In this document: positions 1 to 8,091 of the stretch, piece after piece
Numbering within the stretch: the first letter of the stretch is position 1
Layout of the letters: each line of letters begins with the position of its first letter
Origin: Flavobacteriaceae bacterium
Lineage (GTDB): Bacteria > Bacteroidota > Bacteroidia > Flavobacteriales > Flavobacteriaceae
Assembly: GCA_947491985.1 (NCBI GenBank)
Contig: CANLLR010000002.1
Span: forward strand, 1 to 64,000
DNA length: 64,000 nucleotides
Direction: 5' to 3'
Made by a program: the position numbers and the translations under genes
The notes under the pieces: generated by a model
Database searches by the model: none
What the model saw: the letters and a program-made list of their open reading frames with translations, nothing else
Told to the model about the DNA's origin: nothing

Positions 1-180
1 CCCATTGTCAAAAACAGCCCATTGGTTTCCAGTAACTCCTGTCCCTAAGTTCCAAATAGTCGATGGAATCGCTTCTGGACCTGCAGTATTTTCAAATCCT
101 TCTATTCCTGGATTGGGAAACTGACTGTAAACTGAAAAGGAAAGAAAAAGTGCAAAAAAAAGTAGTGTAATTTTCTTCAT
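1..180 (-). CDS. secreted protein, N-terminal fragment (runs off the window)
   Basis: The ATG lies at 178-180 on the minus strand and the frame stays open to the window edge, so only the first 60 residues are visible. They begin with a clear Sec signal peptide (MKKITLLFFALFLSFSVYSQ), followed by a stretch with PGIEGFEN and NQWAVFDNG. This resembles the start of secreted choice-of-anchor or cleaved-adhesin proteins of flavobacteria, which often carry a C-terminal type IX secretion signal. That part is outside the window, so the family is only a guess. A -7-like TAAATTTG is present upstream (231-238, minus). Confidence 0.7.
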   Translation of the reverse strand, partial: MKKITLLFFALFLSFSVYSQFPNPGIEGFENTAGPEAIPSTIWNLGTGVTGNQWAVFDNG

Positions 181-367
181 TATTAGTAATTTTTGTTTGT
201 TTGATTTTTGTTTGATTAAGTTCTAGCTTCCAAATTTAACAAATTTTATGAAAAAAGTGAGGAAATTGAAATTTTTAACAACGTTTTCCTTTTTTTACTT
301 TGCTTTTGTTGAAAATAAAATCATCAATTGCTCGCTATTGTTTAATTTTGTTCCATATTGATCTTAT

Positions 368-1594
368 ATGTTAGAAATAGAAAAAACAAATTTTGAACGG
401 ACAATCATTGTAGGAATTGTAACTCAAAACCAAAGTGAAGAAAAACTAATTGAATACCTTGAAGAGTTAGAATTTCTCACTTTCACTGCCGGAGGTGAAG
501 TCGTTAAACGTTTTTGGCAAAAAATGGAACGACCCAATCCAAAAACTTTTTTAGGAACGGGAAAAATGGACGAAATTCATTTGTATGTTAAAGAACATGC
601 CATTTCGACCATTATTTTCGATGATGAATTATCGCCATCGCAACAAAAAAACATCTCCAAATTAATTGATTGTAAAGTCCTTGACAGAACCAATCTTATT
701 TTAGATATTTTCGCTCAAAGAGCTGAAACATCCTATGCTAGAACACAAGTTGAATTAGCCCAATGCCAATATTTACTCCCAAGACTTTCTGGAATGTGGA
801 CTCACTTAGAGCGTCAAAAAGGAGGAATCGGTCTGCGTGGACCAGGTGAAACCGAAATTGAAACTGACCGTCGTATTGTTCGTGACCGAATTGCGTTACT
901 TAAAGATAAAATTAAAACCATAGACAAACAAATGTCAGTCCAAAGAGGCAATCGTGGCGCCATGGTTCGCGTGGCGTTGGTAGGCTATACCAATGTTGGA
1001 AAATCGACGTTAATGAATGCCGTTGGGAAAAGCGACGTTTTTGTGGAAAATAAATTATTTGCTACGCTTGACACCACTGTTAGAAAAGTGGTGATTAAAA
1101 ATTTACCGTTTTTACTTTCTGATACGGTTGGATTTATTCGCAAACTTCCAACACAATTAATCGAATCGTTCAAAAGTACTTTAGATGAAGTTCGAGAAGC
1201 CGATTTACTTTTGCACGTTGTCGATATTTCGCATCCTGATTTTGAAGACCATATTGCTTCGGTGAATCAAATTTTAGCCGACATCAAATGCACCGACAAA
1301 CCCACGATTATGGTGTTCAATAAAATTGATGCTTTCAAACATTTGACTATTGATGAGGATGATTTAATTACCGAAAGAACGACTAAACACTATACCTTGG
1401 ACGAATGGAAAGCCACTTGGATGCACAACGTTGGGGAAAAGAATGCACTGTTTATCTCGGCTACCGAAAAAGAAAATTTCGAAGAATTTAGAGAAAAAGT
1501 TTATGAAAATGTGAGAGAAATTCACATCACGCGCTTTCCATACAACAAATTTTTGTATCCCGATTATAAAGATGCCTTAGAAAAAGAAGAATAA
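368..1594 (+). CDS. hflX: GTPase HflX
   Basis: Ribosome-associated GTPase of the Obg-HflX superfamily. In other bacteria HflX binds the 50S subunit and splits stalled or stressed ribosomes. The 408-residue length is typical. An N-terminal HflX domain (about 15-185, including GLRGPGETEIETDRR) precedes the G domain, with G1 GYTNVGKST at 206-214, G3 DTVGF at 252-256 and G4 NKID at 318-321. The ATG at 368 is the only good start; TAATTTTG at 343-350 could be a -7 element. The gene stands alone and is followed by a bidirectional terminator. Confidence 0.96.
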   Translation: MLEIEKTNFERTIIVGIVTQNQSEEKLIEYLEELEFLTFTAGGEVVKRFWQKMERPNPKTFLGTGKMDEIHLYVKEHAISTIIFDDELSPSQQKNISKLIDCKVLDRTNLILDIFAQRAETSYARTQVELAQCQYLLPRLSGMWTHLERQKGGIGLRGPGETEIETDRRIVRDRIALLKDKIKTIDKQMSVQRGNRGAMVRVALVGYTNVGKSTLMNAVGKSDVFVENKLFATLDTTVRKVVIKNLPFLLSDTVGFIRKLPTQLIESFKSTLDEVREADLLLHVVDISHPDFEDHIASVNQILADIKCTDKPTIMVFNKIDAFKHLTIDEDDLITERTTKHYTLDEWKATWMHNVGEKNALFISATEKENFEEFREKVYENVREIHITRFPYNKFLYPDYKDALEKEE

Positions 1595-1600
1595 GACAAT

Positions 1601-1636
1601 AAAAAAGCCCTTCAGAAATGCTAAAGGGCTTTTTTA
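1601..1636. terminator. bidirectional intrinsic terminator between hflX and DUF3078 gene
   Basis: A-rich and T-rich flanks surround a stem AAGCCCTT / AAGGGCTT with a loop of 11 bases. The A-run on one side and T-run on the other let it work for both convergent genes. Confidence 0.85.
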
Positions 1637-1653
1637 TTTTTTTACTTTCTTGT

Positions 1654-2562
1654 TTAGAAATTATAATTTAAGCCCAAGCCAAACACTTGTCTCACCTGAA
1701 CCGCTTTAATAGCGTTGTCATCGTAAATAGCTTGAAATGCGATGTTTGCCGACATGTATTTGTTGACTTTCATAACCAAATTCATCTGATAATCGATGTC
1801 TACGTTTTGCGGTTTATCCAAATAATTGGAATACAAATTCAAAATATTTTCCATTGTTACATTGGTCATTAAAGTCGCCTTGTAATAGACATTTACAGCA
1901 GCACCAAATTCAAATCGAGTAGTTTTATTACCTTCAACACCAAAATAAGAAACGCCTTCTGGCAAACCTTCGGTAAATTCGCTGTGAACAAAAATAACTC
2001 TGGATGTTGCTGGAGCAATATTAACTTTTAGATTATCGCTTTTTTTCCACAACATTCCAGGTCCAGCTTGAAGGTAGGCAGGCGAGAAAAAATGGGATAT
2101 CTTTACACCCGTAGCTGGAGCAAAACCCGAATCCATTTGTGTTCTAAAATTCAAAAAAGCCGAATAATACCAATTGCTGTTGCCCGTTTTTTTTCCGTAA
2201 AGGGACGTAAATTCAAATCGGTCGTCCGATTTTGTCATCTCTTGACCTTTCAATTTCGTCAAACCATAAGCAACAATTAATTTATTGTCCCAAACCGATG
2301 TTACAGACGAATAATTGTAATCGTAATTCAATCCGATATTACCTGCAATATTTGACGTTCCTCCGCCAAGCCATTCGTTATTAAAGGCCGATTGATTCAA
2401 AAGAAACACGAAATTTCCAGTGCGTTTCCATCCTAATTTTGTAGTGTCAATGGCTCTTTCAGAGGCTTTTTTAGCTTTTTCTAAACCTGTTTTTTCATTG
2501 TCTTGCGCAAAAATTCCCGTAAGGAAAAACAAGGCAAAAATTGTTTGTAAAAATTTCTTCAT
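1654..2562 (-). CDS. DUF3078 domain-containing protein (predicted outer-membrane barrel)
   Basis: 302 residues with a signal peptide (MKKFLQTIFALFFLTGIFAQ), then a region rich in alternating aromatic and polar residues. The C-terminus GLGLNYNF ends in Phe, as in outer-membrane beta-barrels. The motif W.R.GNFVFLLNQSAFNNEW.GGGTSN is characteristic of the DUF3078 family of Bacteroidota, whose function is unknown. It is the last gene of the minus-strand run after DUF2480, separated by about 90 bp, and it shares the downstream terminator with hflX. The family call is secure; a role at the outer membrane is inferred. Confidence 0.88.
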   Translation of the reverse strand: MKKFLQTIFALFFLTGIFAQDNEKTGLEKAKKASERAIDTTKLGWKRTGNFVFLLNQSAFNNEWLGGGTSNIAGNIGLNYDYNYSSVTSVWDNKLIVAYGLTKLKGQEMTKSDDRFEFTSLYGKKTGNSNWYYSAFLNFRTQMDSGFAPATGVKISHFFSPAYLQAGPGMLWKKSDNLKVNIAPATSRVIFVHSEFTEGLPEGVSYFGVEGNKTTRFEFGAAVNVYYKATLMTNVTMENILNLYSNYLDKPQNVDIDYQMNLVMKVNKYMSANIAFQAIYDDNAIKAVQVRQVFGLGLNYNF

Positions 2563-2651
2563 TTGTTTATCTTTTTAAAATTAGGAGGCAAAGATAACAA
2601 TACATTTGATGCATCCAAAAATTTATAAAAAAACAAGTTGTTGATTGTGAA

Positions 2652-3158
2652 TTACTTTGCTTTTTTGTACAACGGAACAGCCGAACACGCCTCTCCATAC
2701 ATAATGCTTTTAGCCACTTTTTGAAGTTGTTGCACTGCAAAAATATAAGCACTTTCTGGAACAGGTTTTTTAGAACATCCTTTTAAAATAACGGGTTTGT
2801 CTTTATATTTAGAATAATCAAGATTGGAAAGTAATTCATGATATAAAATGGCATCCATTTCGGATGATTTTCCGAGGATGATTTTTTTTGCATAAGGAGC
2901 CAAATGAACCGTGACCAAAATACTTGCCCAAGCCGGAAGTATTGCGTCTGTAGCGCAATGAATTACTACTAATTGATCTTGATACTGCGACCAATCGTGA
3001 TTTTTTAAAGCTTCTCGAAAGTCTTTTTCCTTTAACAAGAAGCCTTCATAGAGCCATTGAGAAAGGTCGATTTGAGTTCGGACTCCTACTGGATAAAAGT
3101 CTTCCAAATCGAAAACTTCGAGTGCAGAATTGGCGACTTTATTTATGATTTCATCCAT
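2652..3158 (-). CDS. DUF2480 family protein, suf-cluster associated
   Basis: A 168-residue cytosolic protein of the DUF2480 family, which in Bacteroidota commonly sits at the end of suf gene clusters; its function is unknown. It has no signal peptide or membrane segment. Visible landmarks are WLYEGFLLKEKDFR near the N-terminus, a central DAILPAWASILV and a late GCSKKPVPESAY with a cysteine. An ATG five codons upstream (3173) exists, but it lies inside a tandem repeat of AACACTGA-like units, so I prefer the ATG at 3158. The position after DUF59 suggests a role in Fe-S assembly, which is only guilt by association. Confidence 0.85.
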   Translation of the reverse strand: MDEIINKVANSALEVFDLEDFYPVGVRTQIDLSQWLYEGFLLKEKDFREALKNHDWSQYQDQLVVIHCATDAILPAWASILVTVHLAPYAKKIILGKSSEMDAILYHELLSNLDYSKYKDKPVILKGCSKKPVPESAYIFAVQQLQKVAKSIMYGEACSAVPLYKKAK

Positions 3159-3196
3159 CGTATCAGTGTTCATTAATCAGTGTTCAGTGTTCAGTG
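3159..3196. repeat. short tandem repeat upstream of the DUF2480 gene
   Basis: On the plus strand, TCAGTGTTCA-like units recur three to four times in a row (around 3164-3195), followed by a region of ACTGCC/CAACTG words to about 3230. Simple intergenic repeats of this kind occur in flavobacteria. The unit creates a spurious upstream ATG for the DUF2480 gene. Confidence 0.6.
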
Positions 3197-3234
3197 ACAA
3201 AACTGCCGACTATGACTGCCAACTGAATACTAAT

Positions 3235-3558
3235 TTAAAGCATTCCTAATTCTAACTTCGCTTCTTCACTCATTAAATCTTTGCTCCAAGGTGGATCAAA
3301 TGTGATTTCAACTTCACACGATTTAACAGCGTCTAATTTTGCTACTTTTTCTTCTACTTCTCGTGGCAATGTTTCGGCAACGGGACAGTTGGGCGAGGTT
3401 AACGTCATTAAAACTTTTACTTCGTTGTCTTCGTTGATCATTACATCATAAATCAAACCGAGTTCGTAAATATCGACTGGAATTTCGGGGTCGTAAATTC
3501 CTTTTAACACTTTTACTACGTTTTCTCCTAAATTGATATCGTCTTTAAATTCTTCCAT
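3235..3558 (-). CDS. DUF59 / MIP18-family Fe-S assembly protein
   Basis: A 107-residue MIP18/DUF59 protein, related to SufT and to eukaryotic CIA2, which act in Fe-S cluster carriage and delivery. The family core is clear: DPEIPVDIYELGLIYDV (about 22-38), the conserved cysteine in LTSPNCPVAETLP (about 53-65) and FDPPWSKDLMS near the C-terminus. It lies in the suf cluster, about 75 bp upstream of DUF2480. It is often annotated as SUF system Fe-S assembly protein. I leave the symbol empty because SufT assignments vary. Confidence 0.9.
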   Translation of the reverse strand: MEEFKDDINLGENVVKVLKGIYDPEIPVDIYELGLIYDVMINEDNEVKVLMTLTSPNCPVAETLPREVEEKVAKLDAVKSCEVEITFDPPWSKDLMSEEAKLELGML

Positions 3559-3615
3559 ATTTTATTTTTTGAGCCAACTTTTTAACCTTTATTAAACCTA
3601 GGGTAAATCTATTTT

Positions 3616-4332
3616 TTATTTGTAAGTAACTGATTTTAATTGAATTATTTCTCGAATACTTTCTAATTTTTCAACACCAAATTTACTATTTGTAAAAACA
3701 ATTGGTGTTATATATTTAGATAAATTAGCATTCATTAAAAGACTATTTGTGTATTGTATGCCTTTAATTTCTTCTGTGTAAGAACCTAGTATTTCGTCAT
3801 CAGTAGTAATTGTCTTTTCAATTTCTTCAAATTTTAAAACATAATTCACATTTGGAAACTGTCTTCTTTCTATTCGTGTAACATAGTTAAACTCCTGACG
3901 GTACTCAAATTTAGGATAAGATTGATGGAAATATTTTTTAAAAACTAACTTCGTTTCTTCATCGTTTCTGGTCACATAAAAAACAGTCGTTTTACTTGGT
4001 ATGTAATGTTTTGCGACAATTTTTTCATTAGAATGGTATATTGAACTTGATAAAAATCGCTGTTCCTCTTTATTCATATTTTTAAACGAAATAAAATGAA
4101 GTTCTTGTGTTGCGTCTTTTGGATTTTTTTTAATTGTTGTTTTCAATTTTGGGAAATCTATTGCAAACAAAATAGAATCACCATATACACCAGTTTCCTC
4201 TATTAAATATTTTGATTTTTTATCATACACGAAATGAATTTCTTTAGCATTCTTGGGCATTTTATCAAAACTAATTTGGGAATGACTAATAGAAAAAGAT
4301 AAAATACAAAATAAATTTATTAGTGATTTCAT
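3616..4332 (-). CDS. hypothetical secreted protein inside the suf cluster
   Basis: 238 residues, not recognised. It begins with a signal peptide (about residues 1-19, ending ISHSQ) and has no later membrane segment. The rest is lysine- and glutamate-rich and predicted beta/alpha mixed, with few cysteines. It starts three bases after the sufE stop codon, so it is almost certainly cotranscribed with sufE. A secreted protein is unexpected among cytosolic Fe-S assembly genes, and the insertion looks lineage-specific. No function can be proposed. Confidence 0.7.
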   Translation of the reverse strand: MKSLINLFCILSFSISHSQISFDKMPKNAKEIHFVYDKKSKYLIEETGVYGDSILFAIDFPKLKTTIKKNPKDATQELHFISFKNMNKEEQRFLSSSIYHSNEKIVAKHYIPSKTTVFYVTRNDEETKLVFKKYFHQSYPKFEYRQEFNYVTRIERRQFPNVNYVLKFEEIEKTITTDDEILGSYTEEIKGIQYTNSLLMNANLSKYITPIVFTNSKFGVEKLESIREIIQLKSVTYK

Positions 4333-4335
4333 CTT

Positions 4336-4755
4336 TTAACTTTTAGAACTAAATGCCAACGCGTACATTTTTATTTCTTTTACCATCGAAACCAAACCGT
4401 TAGCTCGTGTTGGTGACAAATGCTCTTTTAAACCAATTTCATCAATAAAATCGGTGTTCGCTTCTAAAATGTCAGCCGCTTTTTGATTGGAAAAAGCGCG
4501 AATTAAAATCGCAATTATTCCTTTGGTTAAAATGGCATCACTATCGGCTGTGAATATAATTTTGTCATCTATTTTATCGCCATGCACCCAAACTTTCGAT
4601 TGACATCCTTTGATGATGTTTTCTTCGGTTTTGAACTTTTCGTCAATTAAAGGCAATGCTTTTCCCAAATCAATGATGTATTCATAACGTTGCATCCAAT
4701 CGTCAAACATCGAAAACTCATCCACTATTTCGTCTTGTATTGCTTTGATTTTCAT
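4336..4755 (-). CDS. sufE: SufE family sulfur acceptor
   Basis: A 139-residue SufE-like protein. It accepts persulfide sulfur from the cysteine desulfurase SufS and passes it to the SufBCD scaffold in the cytosol. The acceptor cysteine is Cys51 in IIKGCQSKVWV, and the family features ADSDAILTKGIIAIL and LSPTRANGL are present. Its ATG overlaps the stop codon of the upstream lipoprotein gene by 4 bp (ATGA), indicating translational coupling. It belongs to the sufS-lipoprotein-sufE-hypothetical-DUF59 transcription unit. Confidence 0.95.
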   Translation of the reverse strand: MKIKAIQDEIVDEFSMFDDWMQRYEYIIDLGKALPLIDEKFKTEENIIKGCQSKVWVHGDKIDDKIIFTADSDAILTKGIIAILIRAFSNQKAADILEANTDFIDEIGLKEHLSPTRANGLVSMVKEIKMYALAFSSKS

Positions 4756-5228
4756 GGTTCCTTTTTGCCGAATGAAACTATTTTGTTGACCAACTTTTCG
4801 ATTTCAGTTGGTGGAAATTCGTGATCAAAATCGACTGTTTGATATATCCTTTCTCCAACAGTTACTTTCAGATTAGCTATTGCAGCACCGTCATAAAAAC
4901 GTTTTTGTGTTGGGTCTTTAAATTTTGCCAAATCTTCTAATTGTAGCTCTTGAATCGCTGTAGTTAATGCTTTCATATCAGCATCTGAAATTTTTATAAC
5001 TTCTCCTTTATCCGCGCCATTTCTGTCATTAGAAACTGTCGCCATTTGATTTTGGATGGTTATTCTTTGATAAAATCCTCTTGTATTGGCAACATACTCT
5101 AACATCGGTAATTGGTTCTGATTGAATAAGGCAACTTTTTCAGAAGTACTGGTCTCTATGGCTTTCTTCTGACAATTGCAACTTGCAAAGACAAAAACGA
5201 TTGAAAATACTAAATACATTTTGTTCAT
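4752..5228 (-). CDS. hypothetical lipoprotein between sufS and sufE
   Basis: 158 residues with a lipoprotein signal (MNKMYLVFSIVFVFASCNCQ; lipobox FASC, Cys17), so it is probably membrane-anchored. The mature part contains TISDRNGADKGEVIKI-like and DLAKFKDPTQKRFYDGAA stretches. Small lipoproteins of this type are widespread in flavobacteria without known function. It starts 12 bp after sufS and overlaps sufE by 4 bp, so it is part of the suf operon, though its location in the envelope makes a direct Fe-S role doubtful. Confidence 0.8.
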   Translation of the reverse strand: MNKMYLVFSIVFVFASCNCQKKAIETSTSEKVALFNQNQLPMLEYVANTRGFYQRITIQNQMATVSNDRNGADKGEVIKISDADMKALTTAIQELQLEDLAKFKDPTQKRFYDGAAIANLKVTVGERIYQTVDFDHEFPPTEIEKLVNKIVSFGKKEP

Positions 5229-5240
5229 AATTTCTATAAT

Positions 5241-6455
5241 TTAAGACAACATCATTTGGGCTTTTTTGACGGCTTCGACAAAGATATCAATTTCTTCTTT
5301 GGTATTGTAAAAAGCAAAACTGGCTCGTATCGTTCCAGGAATGTTAAAGAAATCCATAATCGGTTGCGCACAATGATGTCCGGTTCGTACTGCTATTCCT
5401 AATTTATCGATAATCGTGCCAATGTCATACGGATGAATGCCCTCAATGTTGAACGAAATTACAGACGTTTTATCAGAGGCAGTACCGAAGATTTTTACCC
5501 CTTCTATTTCAAGTAATTTTGACGTGGCATAGGTTAACAATTCGTTTTCGTATGCAGCAATGTTTTCAAAACCAATTTGATTCAAATAATCAATCGCAGT
5601 TCCGAGTACAATTCCGCCTTCAATATTGGGTGTTCCTGCTTCAAATTTGTGCGGCAAATCAGCATACGTAGTTTTTTCAAACGAAACCGTTGCAATCATT
5701 TCGCCGCCTCCTTGATACGGTGGTAATTTTTGGAGCCAAGCCTCTTTGCCATATAAAATTCCAACTCCTGTTGGACCACAAATTTTATGACCAGAAAAAA
5801 CATAAAAATCACAATCTAACGCTTGAACATCGGGCTTTAAATGCGGAACTGCTTGTGCACCGTCAATTAAAACCGCCGCACCTACTTGATGCGCTTTTTC
5901 AATCATTATTTCAATTGGATTAATGGTTCCTAACGCATTTGAGATATGATTTACGGTTACAATTTTCGTTTTATCTGATAGTAATTTATCGTATTTCGAC
6001 AAGATTAACTCACCTTTATCATTCATCGGAATGACCTTTAAAGTCGCGCCCGTTTTTTCACACAACATCTGCCACGGCACAATATTGCTGTGGTGTTCCA
6101 ATGCAGAAACCAAAACCTCATCACCAACTTTTAGCAGCGATGCAAACCCGTTTGCCACAACATTAATAGCGTGTGTCGTGCCTGAGGTAAAAATTACTTC
6201 GTGCGAATGTTTAGCGTTAATGTGATGCTGAATTTTACCACGTGACACTTCATAAGCATCCGTTGCCAATTGACTTAAAGTATGAACACCACGATGTATA
6301 TTGGCATTAATCGTTTTGTAATAATTGGCAATCGCATCAATCACCACTTGGGGTTTTTGCGATGTAGCGCCATTATCGAAATATACCAAGGGTTTGCCGT
6401 TGACTTTTTGCGAAAGAATCGGGAAATCGGCACGTATTTTCTGAATGTCTAGCAT
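5241..6455 (-). CDS. sufS: cysteine desulfurase SufS
   Basis: A 404-residue type II, PLP-dependent cysteine desulfurase. It releases sulfur from L-cysteine as an enzyme persulfide for Fe-S assembly. The PLP lysine is Lys224 in FSGHKICGPTG and the catalytic cysteine is Cys362 in RTGHHCAQP. GATSQKP near the N-terminus and HHSNIVPW in the middle are also family features. It heads the second half of the suf cluster and probably has its own promoter, because the upstream serine hydrolase gene is on the other strand. TACTTTTG (6481-6488, minus) fits a -7 element. Confidence 0.97.
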   Translation of the reverse strand: MLDIQKIRADFPILSQKVNGKPLVYFDNGATSQKPQVVIDAIANYYKTINANIHRGVHTLSQLATDAYEVSRGKIQHHINAKHSHEVIFTSGTTHAINVVANGFASLLKVGDEVLVSALEHHSNIVPWQMLCEKTGATLKVIPMNDKGELILSKYDKLLSDKTKIVTVNHISNALGTINPIEIMIEKAHQVGAAVLIDGAQAVPHLKPDVQALDCDFYVFSGHKICGPTGVGILYGKEAWLQKLPPYQGGGEMIATVSFEKTTYADLPHKFEAGTPNIEGGIVLGTAIDYLNQIGFENIAAYENELLTYATSKLLEIEGVKIFGTASDKTSVISFNIEGIHPYDIGTIIDKLGIAVRTGHHCAQPIMDFFNIPGTIRASFAFYNTKEEIDIFVEAVKKAQMMLS

Positions 6456-6480
6456 TGTTTATTTAGAATTTTTCTAAATA

Positions 6481-6488
6481 CAAAAGTA
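6481..6488 (-). promoter_or_regulatory. putative Bacteroidota -7 element upstream of sufS
   Basis: Minus-strand TACTTTTG matches the TAnnTTTG consensus and lies about 25 bp before the sufS start. No convincing -33 TTTG is visible at the right distance, so confidence is moderate. Confidence 0.4.
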
Positions 6489-6640
6489 GCTAAAATCGAG
6501 TCGTTAATTGTTAAACAAATAGTAATATTTTGATGTTATTTAATTCTGATTCCTATGTAAGAATTTAAAAAAGCTAAACTTAAACAGACATATTTTTCTT
6601 ACCTAGTTCTAATTTTATAAATTGCATAAAAATTAGTACT

Positions 6641-8020
6641 GTGAAAAAATTCTTCAAAATCTTCGTCCTTCTGCTTTTAGTAGTTTTTGTTTATTTACGA
6701 ATTGTCATCTATCCGCAACTCGATTTAATTTCGGGTTTTGCATCTAAAAGTGTGGCTTCAGGACATTTTTTGGATAATCGAAGTTTGGAAACCATTCAAC
6801 AAGGCGACAACGACATTGACAAAGTCGATTGGGCTACTAATGAAATTAAGGAAAATGGTCGATTTTCTACATCGTCTGTTTACGGATTAAAAGAACGAAA
6901 AGCAATTTACCGCCAAGGATTAGGAGCAACATTAATCAATGATGATTTCGATGTTTCGAAACCGTATGAAGTTCCAAAAAGAAATTTTATTAAAAACAAC
7001 TTGCCTTTTCCTTATGGAAATAAGGAACCAAAAGCCTGCCTGCCGAATGGCATGGACACTGTTTTTGCAACTATTGATTATGACAAATTAAATACTGCTG
7101 TTACTAATGCTTTTGATAAAAAAGGTATAAAAAATAAACGAACACGATCGGTAATCGTTATCTATAAAGACAAAATCATCGCCGAAAAATACGTTGATGA
7201 TTTTACCAAAAACTCTCGAATTTTAGGTTGGTCGATGACCAAAAGTATAACGGCAACCTACTTCGGAATACTGCAAAAACAAGGCAAAATCGACATCATG
7301 AAACCTGCGCCAATTGCCGAATGGAAGAACGACGAACGTGCTAAAATTACGATTAACGATTTGTTGCACATGAATTCGGGTTTGGAATGGGAAGAAGATT
7401 ATGGAAAGATTTCGGATGTAACAAAAATGCTATTTATTGCTGAAGACATGACCCAATCTCAAATTGACAAGCCATTTGTTGGAAAACCTAATAACACTTG
7501 GAATTACTCTTCGGGAACGACTAATTTGTTAAGTGGAATTCTCAGAAAACAATTTAAAACGCACCAAGAATATCTGGATTTTTGGTATTCGGCTTTGATT
7601 GATAAAATTGGCATGAACTCTATGATTGTAGAAACAGATATGGCTGGCAATTTTGTGGGATCATCGTATAGCTGGGCAACTACAAGAGATTGGGCAAAAT
7701 TTGGATTGCTCTACTTGCACAAAGGCAATTGGAATGGCGAACAACTCTTTGATGAAACTTGGTCAAGCTATGTGGCTACACCGACCAATACATCAAACGG
7801 AAATTACGGCGCTCAATTTTGGCTCAACGCTGGCAAGCGATTTCCTGATGCTCCAAAAGACATGTTTTATGCCAGTGGATACCAAGGGCAAATGGTAGCG
7901 GTTTTCCCAAGTCACGATTTGGTCATTGTTCGCATGGGATTGAAAGAAGATCCTGAATTTGATTTTAATGGGTTGTTAGGTGGCATTGTTTCTAGTCTAA
8001 CCGCAAAGGGCACAAAGTAA
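6641..8020 (+). CDS. serine hydrolase, class C beta-lactamase-like fold
   Basis: A 459-residue protein starting at GTG, with an N-terminal hydrophobic anchor or signal (about 4-22). The beta-lactamase/transpeptidase-like domain carries the SxxK nucleophile motif Ser198-Met-Thr-Lys201 and a second motif with Tyr289 in WNYSSGT, followed by GYQGQM near the C-terminus. Such proteins are esterases, peptidases or penicillin-binding homologues; the substrate is unknown. The gene is on the opposite strand between sufD and sufS and interrupts the suf cluster. Its last codons lie within an inverted repeat, so the C-terminus (LTAKGTK) may be repeat-derived. Confidence 0.85.
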   Translation: MKKFFKIFVLLLLVVFVYLRIVIYPQLDLISGFASKSVASGHFLDNRSLETIQQGDNDIDKVDWATNEIKENGRFSTSSVYGLKERKAIYRQGLGATLINDDFDVSKPYEVPKRNFIKNNLPFPYGNKEPKACLPNGMDTVFATIDYDKLNTAVTNAFDKKGIKNKRTRSVIVIYKDKIIAEKYVDDFTKNSRILGWSMTKSITATYFGILQKQGKIDIMKPAPIAEWKNDERAKITINDLLHMNSGLEWEEDYGKISDVTKMLFIAEDMTQSQIDKPFVGKPNNTWNYSSGTTNLLSGILRKQFKTHQEYLDFWYSALIDKIGMNSMIVETDMAGNFVGSSYSWATTRDWAKFGLLYLHKGNWNGEQLFDETWSSYVATPTNTSNGNYGAQFWLNAGKRFPDAPKDMFYASGYQGQMVAVFPSHDLVIVRMGLKEDPEFDFNGLLGGIVSSLTAKGTK

Positions 8021-8086
8021 AAACCGTAAAGAGCACAAAAGTAAAAACCCTTGTGCTCTTAATGAGTTTTTAGTGTCTTTGTGGTT
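7999..8086. repeat. nested inverted repeat overlapping the 3' end of the serine hydrolase gene
   Basis: Outer arms (AACCGCAAAGGGCACAAA at 7999-8016 and its imperfect complement at 8069-8086) enclose inner arms AAGAGCACAA (8029-8038) and TTGTGCTCTT (8051-8060). The two arm pairs are related to each other (GCACAAA, GTAAAAACC). It could act as a transcription stop, but no long T-run follows. It looks like a flavobacterial intergenic palindromic repeat. Confidence 0.65.
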
Positions 8087-8091
8087 AAAAT

